From the NCBI RefSeq assembly GCF_048892425.1, contig NZ_JBLZHU010000004.1, positions 338,188 to 402,187 on the forward strand: a stretch of 64,000 nucleotides of DNA, given 5' to 3'. The stretch is from Pacificispira sp002696645. GTDB taxonomy: Bacteria; Pseudomonadota; Alphaproteobacteria; UBA8366; Aestuariispiraceae. The first letter of the stretch is position 1; each line of letters begins with the position of its first letter. Position numbers and translations under genes: made by a program. The notes beneath the pieces are model-generated. The model was not told where the DNA came from. It ran no database searches and was given only the letters and a program-made list of their open reading frames with translations. Shown here in pieces: positions 61,519 to 64,000 of the stretch.

Positions 61519-62247
61519 ATGGGTGCGAACGAGTCAGCAATTTTCTTAGCCATCAATCTGGTGTTGAGCGGCGACTATCAGCTGTATGGTATTGTGGCGT
61601 TGTCGCTAAAAGTTAGCTTGCTGGCGACACTGATTGCGACCTGTCTGGGTTTACCATTGGCTGCCCTGTTGGCAGTTGCGCGTTTTCCCGGCAGGGATGT
61701 CATCACGACGATCCTGAATGCCCTTTTGGGATTGCCGCCGGTCGTCGTTGGTCTATTCGTATATTTGGCGTTGTCCAGAGCAGGTCCGCTTGGCGAATTG
61801 GGCTTGTTATTCACACCGACCGCCATGGTAATCGCCCAAACAATTCTGATCACCCCGATTGTCGCCGCCGTTGCGCTGCGCAGTCTAGAAGATTTCAATT
61901 CAGAATATGCAGAACAGTTGCGCGCCCTGGGATTGACTGGATCTGAGCGCGCACTAACCCTGTTATGGGAAGCGCGATTCAGTCTGGCGACTGCCGTTCT
62001 AGCCGGGTTTGGAAGGGCCGTGGCAGAAGTCGGCGCGGTCATGATCGTGGGCGGCAATATTGCAAATGTCACCCGCGTCATGACAACCGCAATCGCCCTG
62101 GAAACCAGTAAGGGCGATCTTGCTCTGGCTTTGGCGCTCGGTGTCATTCTGATTCTCCTGGCCTTGGCAGTTAACATGGTCGCCGCTGCGGCGCGGGAAT
62201 TCGGACGAAAGACGGCTGGTGAAAAGCCAGCACGGGGGGAAGTATGA
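61519..62247 (+). CDS. tupB: tungstate ABC transporter permease
   Basis: 242-residue inner-membrane permease of the TupB/ModB-like type with five or six helices. The EAA loop is EQLRALGLTGSERALTLLWEARFSLATAVLAGFGRAVAEVGAVMIVGGNI, whose wording (split for display only in description: ALGL, GRAVAEVGA) is typical of tungstate permeases. GLPLAALLAVARFPG near residue 45 also fits. It overlaps tupC by 4 bp. Confidence 0.9.
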   Translation: MGANESAIFLAINLVLSGDYQLYGIVALSLKVSLLATLIATCLGLPLAALLAVARFPGRDVITTILNALLGLPPVVVGLFVYLALSRAGPLGELGLLFTPTAMVIAQTILITPIVAAVALRSLEDFNSEYAEQLRALGLTGSERALTLLWEARFSLATAVLAGFGRAVAEVGAVMIVGGNIANVTRVMTTAIALETSKGDLALALALGVILILLALAVNMVAAAAREFGRKTAGEKPARGEV

Positions 62248-63014
62248 TGCCCCGGGATGACGCCACAGCCAGCCTGATGCCCTCCGCACTGTCACCAGGG
62301 GCGGATGCCGTTGGGGACGCAACGCTGCAATTGCAGAATGTCATAGTTCGCCGTGCCGGTCGGGATATCCTGAACCTGCCTGAATGGTCCGTCCCGATAT
62401 CGGGTGGCGTCACCGCCCTGATCGGCCCCAATGGAGCCGGAAAGACGACGCTGCTGCGCCTGTTACACGGATTAATCAAACCAGATGCAGGCACAATACG
62501 CTGGCCGACGGACACAATCCCGCCCAGGGCCATTCTATTGCAATCCCCTGTCCTGTTGCGCAGGACAGCGGCGGCCAATATTGATTTTGTACTCAAACGT
62601 CGTGGAATTTCAAAGCAACAGCGCGCCAAGCAGATCACCCAGATCCTAGCCAAGGCGCGTTTGGAGGACTGCGCAAACCGCCCGGCACGCCATCTCTCTG
62701 GCGGACAGAAAAGACGATTGGCGTTGGCACAGGCCCTGGCACAGGCACCCCGCGTGCTGTTGCTGGACGAACCAACGGCCGGGCTGGACCCCACAGCCGC
62801 GATTGGTGTTGAACATATGATCGCGGAAGCCTCAGCCGATGGCATCGCCGTCATTGTTTCCAGCCACGAATTGGGTCAGGTGCGCCGACTGGCGGATCGG
62901 GCCCTGTTTCTTCACGCGGGCAAGCCAATAGAGGCCGGCCCGTTCCCATCCCTGTTCGATAATCCAAAGAGCCGGGAACTCACAGCCTTCTTAAAAGGAG
63001 ACCTAACATGGTAA
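62244..63014 (+). CDS. tupC: tungstate ABC transporter ATP-binding protein
   Basis: 256-residue ABC ATPase. Walker A is GPNGAGKTT, the signature is HLSGGQKRRLALAQALAQ, Walker B LLLDEPTAGLDP, and the switch His is in VSSHELGQVRRL. It lacks the C-terminal TOBE/MOP domain of ModC, which fits TupC. It overlaps the permease gene by 4 bp and the binding-protein gene by 7 bp, so the three are one translationally coupled operon. Confidence 0.9.
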   Translation: MMPRDDATASLMPSALSPGADAVGDATLQLQNVIVRRAGRDILNLPEWSVPISGGVTALIGPNGAGKTTLLRLLHGLIKPDAGTIRWPTDTIPPRAILLQSPVLLRRTAAANIDFVLKRRGISKQQRAKQITQILAKARLEDCANRPARHLSGGQKRRLALAQALAQAPRVLLLDEPTAGLDPTAAIGVEHMIAEASADGIAVIVSSHELGQVRRLADRALFLHAGKPIEAGPFPSLFDNPKSRELTAFLKGDLTW

Positions 63015-63844
63015 CCAGGATTAAGGCCTTCAGCCTGGGGCTTGTCGCCCTATTGGCACTTTCGCTGTCACACAGTCTACCGGGGCAAGCGGATGATCGG
63101 TTCATCACGGTGGCATCTACAACGTCGACTCAGAATTCCGGCCTGTTTGAATTCATGCTGCCGGTATTCACGAAGGAGACAGGTATTGAAGTGCGGGTCG
63201 TCGCCGTTGGGACCGGACAAGCAATCAAATTAGCCCGCAACGGTGATGCCGATGTGCTGTTCGTACACCATAAGCCATCCGAAGAAGCCTTTGTCGCCGA
63301 TGGTTTCGGGATCAAACGCTTCGACGTGATGTATAATGACTTTGTTATTGTCGGTCCTTCTGAAGATCCTGCCGATATCAAGGGCAGTGATGGCGTAACA
63401 GCCGCCTTAATGAAGATTGCAGACAGCAAGACGCCTTTCGCGTCCCGCGGCGATGACAGCGGCACCGACAAGCGGGAAAAGTCCCTTTGGAAACTGGCCA
63501 GCATTAAACCGGCAGGGGAATGGTATCGGGAAACCGGATCTGGCATGGGTGCCACCCTGAACACGGCCCACGGCATGGGGGCTTATGCCCTGACCGACCG
63601 CGCCACCTGGCTGGCCTATAAGAACAAAGACGGTTTCGAGATATTGTTTGAAGGGGATAAAAACCTTTTCAACCAATACGGCATCATCGCCGTCAGCCCG
63701 GAGAAATTCCCGCATGTCAAAATCGACGATGCGCAGGCATTCGTTGATTGGGTCATCTCCAAAGAAGGCCAGGCTGTGATCGCTGATTACAAGCTGAACG
63801 GCACCCAGTTATTCTTCCCCAATGCACCAGTGCAGGGGTCGTAA
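63008..63844 (+). CDS. tupA: tungstate-binding periplasmic protein
   Basis: 278-residue periplasmic binding protein with a signal peptide (LGLVALLALSLSHSLPGQA). The mature N-terminus VASTTSTQNSGLFEFMLPVF contains the TTS-type oxyanion-binding motif of TupA; VGTGQAIKLARNGDADVLFVHH, FVIVGPSEDPA and RGDDSGTDKREKSLW are further conserved segments. It would bind tungstate (or molybdate) with high affinity and deliver it to TupBC. It lies opposite the FDH operon, consistent with metal supply to that enzyme. Confidence 0.92.
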   Translation: MVTRIKAFSLGLVALLALSLSHSLPGQADDRFITVASTTSTQNSGLFEFMLPVFTKETGIEVRVVAVGTGQAIKLARNGDADVLFVHHKPSEEAFVADGFGIKRFDVMYNDFVIVGPSEDPADIKGSDGVTAALMKIADSKTPFASRGDDSGTDKREKSLWKLASIKPAGEWYRETGSGMGATLNTAHGMGAYALTDRATWLAYKNKDGFEILFEGDKNLFNQYGIIAVSPEKFPHVKIDDAQAFVDWVISKEGQAVIADYKLNGTQLFFPNAPVQGS

Positions 63845-63952
63845 AATATCACGCACTAAACCTCCCCCTAACCGCAGGGGAATCGCATATGGCAGATTTG
63901 CCATAGGCGGCGAACAGGATTCTAAGGAGGTTTTCCATTTGCGGAGGACCTC

Positions 63953-64000
63953 ATGGAGCAGTTTGAAGACACGTTTGGGGATTTGCCGGACCCGCGCGCG
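63953..64000 (+). CDS. start of a probable ISAs1-family transposase (truncated by window edge)
   Basis: Only 16 codons are visible: MEQFEDTFGDLPDPRA. The F-x-DLPDPR pattern is typical of the N-terminus of ISAs1-family (COG5433-type) transposases. GGAGG lies 7 bp upstream of the ATG. The 108 bp after tupA are non-coding; a CAGGGGAATCG at 63875 could be the left end of the element. With so little sequence the assignment is tentative. Confidence 0.5.
   Translation, partial: MEQFEDTFGDLPDPRA

Overview
The window is chromosomal DNA of an alphaproteobacterium, most likely a marine or aquatic member of the Rhodospirillales and relatives. This is inferred from gene content: sdhCDAB order, a cysN-cysC fusion, sucCDAB, glyQ-glyS close to ppdK, and a DUF3305/DUF3306/TorD/TAT-peptide formate dehydrogenase operon. 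No rRNA, tRNA or CRISPR array was found. Coding density is high on both strands.

Layout. 1-4.6 kb: sugar-modification genes. A HisH-like glutaminase (cut by the window edge), a WbpG/PseA-like amidotransferase, a NeuB-like nonulosonate synthase and an SpsF-like cytidylyltransferase run leftward; an aldo/keto reductase diverges. Together they suggest an (acetamidino-)nonulosonic acid for surface or flagellar glycosylation. 4.8-7.7 kb: sulfate activation (cysD, cysNC). 7.7-12.8 kb: a dienelactone-hydrolase-like protein, an ArsR repressor co-transcribed with a haloacetate-dehalogenase-like hydrolase, a VOC protein, a lipoprotein, a FliL-like protein and a PaiB-like flavoprotein. 12.9-16.4 kb: succinate dehydrogenase sdhCDAB.

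16.4-17.5 kb is a 1.1-kb stretch without a convincing gene. It holds an AT-rich island with a perfect DnaA box and a tandem CtrA-type box, then a hairpin-rich segment ending in a strong intrinsic terminator. 17.5-20.7 kb: an orphan periplasmic amino-acid-binding-type protein followed by a TorS-like histidine kinase. 20.8-27.5 kb: a leftward run of catabolic and transport genes (ALS-like TPP enzyme, DadA-like oxidase, LysE exporter, small exported protein, EutA-like racemase/isomerase, 3-hydroxybutyryl-CoA dehydrogenase, DMT transporter). 27.6-30.2 kb: a beta-hydroxyacid dehydrogenase and a second histidine kinase. 30.2-36.4 kb: ppdK, glyS and glyQ, with a repeat-derived reading frame joining glyQ to glyS by stop/start overlaps.

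36.6-40.2 kb: an exported protein, a periplasmic PPIase, a YjfB-like small protein, a second copy of the GC-rich palindromic repeat and a DEAD-box helicase. 40.8-47.4 kb: sucC, sucD, sucA (with an unusual lysine-rich C-terminal tail) and sucB. 47.5-52.5 kb: an AzlCD exporter, a phosphoethanolamine-methyltransferase-like enzyme, SppA and a receiver-domain protein. 52.5-61.3 kb: a nine-gene formate dehydrogenase operon whose last gene encodes a seven-bladed WD40 propeller fused to cytochrome c. It diverges from a tungstate ABC transporter (tupBCA, 61.5-63.8 kb), so cofactor-metal uptake and formate oxidation sit back to back. The right edge starts what looks like an ISAs1-family transposase.

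Evidence is from reading the sequence and recalling family motifs; no similarity search was run. Start codons were adjusted where a Shine-Dalgarno-like sequence or family length favoured an internal start.
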